Source of the DNA: Nocardia sp. alder85J
GTDB lineage: Bacteria > Actinomycetota > Actinomycetes > Mycobacteriales > Mycobacteriaceae
Direction: 5' to 3'
Length of the DNA: 64,000 nt
Assembly: GCF_020176955.2 (NCBI RefSeq)
Contig: NZ_JAIUCZ020000003.1
Coordinates: 124,001 to 188,000 of the forward strand
A program made the position numbers and the translations under genes. The notes below the pieces were generated by a model. It had not been told where the DNA came from, did no database searches, and saw only the letters and a list, made by a program, of their open reading frames with translations. The first letter of the stretch is position 1, and each line of letters begins with the position of its first letter. Below, in pieces: positions 63,056-64,000 of this stretch.

Positions 63056-63820
63056 TCAGCCCGCCGCCGCCTTGCGATATCCCCGCACCGCGAGCCCGCC
63101 GAACACCAGCGTGAGCCCGGCCGTCCAGGCCAGCACCTGCAACACCGGAACCAGCAGCGGCCCACCGAGGGTGCAGTGCCGCATGGCCTCGATCGCACAA
63201 CTCATCGGCTGCGCCCGCACGATCGGCTGCAACCAGCCGGGATAATTGGTGACCGGCACGAATCCCGAGTTGAAGAACATCCCCAGCAGGATCAGCACCG
63301 AGAACAACTGCACGATCTGCGCGCCGCCCTTGCCCACCGCGACCGACACGACCAGCGCCACGAATCCCGGCATCAGCAGCACCGGCACCAGCAGCACGCC
63401 CAGCACACTCCACCAACCGTGGTGGAAACGTAATCCCAGTGCGACACCGAGGATCACGATGACCGCCGTCGCCACCAGGGTGCGCGCGCATTCGGCCAGC
63501 AGCCGCCCGGTCAGGCCGGCGCCGCGATGGATCGGCAGCACCCAGAACCGCCGCAGCAGACCGCTCTCGGCCTCCGCGTGCAGCGAGATGCCCGTGCCCA
63601 TCGCCCCGTACAGGGCGCTGGTCACCGCGATCATCGGGACGAACCCGTACACGGCGCCGGTCCCCGAGGCGGCGGTCAACGCGCGATCGAGCACCAATTG
63701 ATACATGAGCAGCAACAACACCGGGAAGATCAGCGTGGCGGTCAGCACGTCCTGCTGCCGGGGCCAGCGCCGCACCAGGCGACCGGCCTCCACGAGGCTC
63801 TGCGACAGCAGCGTTCTCAC
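63056..63820 (-). CDS. ABC-2 type transporter permease (DrrB-like)
   Basis: 254 residues with about six hydrophobic segments (VLTATLIFPVLLLLMYQLVL, LGVLLVPVLLMPGFVALVVS, FSVLILLGMFFNSGFVPV). The segment SLHAEAESGLLRRFWVLPIH and the NYPGWLQPIVRAQPMSCAIE loop are typical of DrrB/ABC-2 drug and lipid exporters. GTG 63820 overlaps the stop of the upstream gene (GTGA). The ATPase partner is not in the window and probably lies further upstream on this strand. Substrate unknown. Confidence 0.88.
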   Translation of the reverse strand: MRTLLSQSLVEAGRLVRRWPRQQDVLTATLIFPVLLLLMYQLVLDRALTAASGTGAVYGFVPMIAVTSALYGAMGTGISLHAEAESGLLRRFWVLPIHRGAGLTGRLLAECARTLVATAVIVILGVALGLRFHHGWWSVLGVLLVPVLLMPGFVALVVSVAVGKGGAQIVQLFSVLILLGMFFNSGFVPVTNYPGWLQPIVRAQPMSCAIEAMRHCTLGGPLLVPVLQVLAWTAGLTLVFGGLAVRGYRKAAAG

Positions 63821-64000
63821 TTGCGCCGCCCTTCCACCAGCACCACCGCGGCGCCGAACACGACGGCCAGCCCGGCGATCCACGCGACCGTGATCGGCAA
63901 CTCCGCGGCGAATCGCCCGTCCGCCAGCGCCCGCAGGGCCGCCGCCGCCTGGGACACCGGCTGATTCCGCACGAACGGCTGGATCCAGCCCGGAAAGCCT
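63817..64000 (-). CDS. ABC-2 type permease, C-terminal part (5' end outside window)
   Basis: The last 60 codons of a gene entering from the right edge. GFPGWIQPFVRNQPVSQAAA followed by a hydrophobic helix (ITVAWIAGLAVVFGAAVVLV) and a basic end EGRRK repeats the C-terminal pattern of the adjacent permease, so the two are paralogous subunits of one exporter, as in DrrB/DrrC pairs. Confidence 0.8.
   Translation of the reverse strand, partial: GFPGWIQPFVRNQPVSQAAAALRALADGRFAAELPITVAWIAGLAVVFGAAVVLVEGRRK

Overview
High-GC actinobacterial chromosome, most probably Nocardia or a close relative in the Mycobacteriales. The evidence is strong GC bias in third codon positions, frequent GTG/TTG starts, 4-nt stop/start overlaps, an ESX (type VII)-style giant toxin-like gene with a CpnT-like N-terminus, a BacA/Rv1819c-like ABC transporter, and an rplN-rplX-rplE-rpsN block that starts its own transcription unit. 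The genus is inferred from gene content; no rRNA gene is present.

Layout. (1) 1-36117, minus strand: a single uninterrupted 11,815-codon gene fills more than half the window. It encodes a CpnT/WXG100-like N-terminal region, a low-complexity linker, a SecA-like ATPase domain and three repeats of a module (GT44/TcdB-like glycosyltransferase, OTU-like cysteine protease, a second OTU-like remnant, a domain resembling plant IQM proteins, a DUF1023-like half-domain). It also encodes three calpain-like proteases and a C-terminal array of nine 'lonely Cys' domains. Directly downstream is a partial gene for a type VII secretion-associated (SseB-like) protein. (2) 36303-37094, plus strand: dtd and a small zinc-ribbon protein. 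(3) 37126-42587, minus strand: rpsH-rplF-rplR-rpsE-rpmD-rplO-secY-adk-map, the distal part of the spc operon. (4) 42588-53697: an ~11-kb insert. It holds a five-unit 23-bp tandem repeat, a broken DUF4143-type ATPase gene, a lipid-type biosynthetic cluster (two KASIII-like enzymes, fatty-acyl-AMP ligase, acyl carrier protein, three P450s, SnoaL-like protein) and an HD-domain protein. (5) 53741-55184, minus strand: rplN-rplX-rplE-rpsN, the proximal part of spc, ending in a strong intrinsic terminator. (6) 55435-64000: BacA-like ABC transporter, secreted M13 metallopeptidase, a glycosyltransferase/glycogen-debranching operon behind a near-perfect CIRCE (HrcA) operator, and one complete plus one partial ABC-2 permease.

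How the parts fit. The giant protein reads as a type VII-secreted multi-effector: N-terminal export signal, an ATPase motor-like domain, then several potential intracellular enzyme activities and many CD-clan-like H/C domains that could cut the chain. Only the middle glycosyltransferase copy keeps the DxD motif. The inserted cluster separates rpsN from rpsH, and both new ends look regulated separately (terminator after rpsN, candidate promoter before rpsH). Within the cluster, FAAL would load a fatty acid onto the ACP, CYP102-like P450s could hydroxylate it, and the Ser-type KASIII-like pair could transfer or condense it; the product is unknown. No rRNA, tRNA, IS element or CRISPR array was seen.
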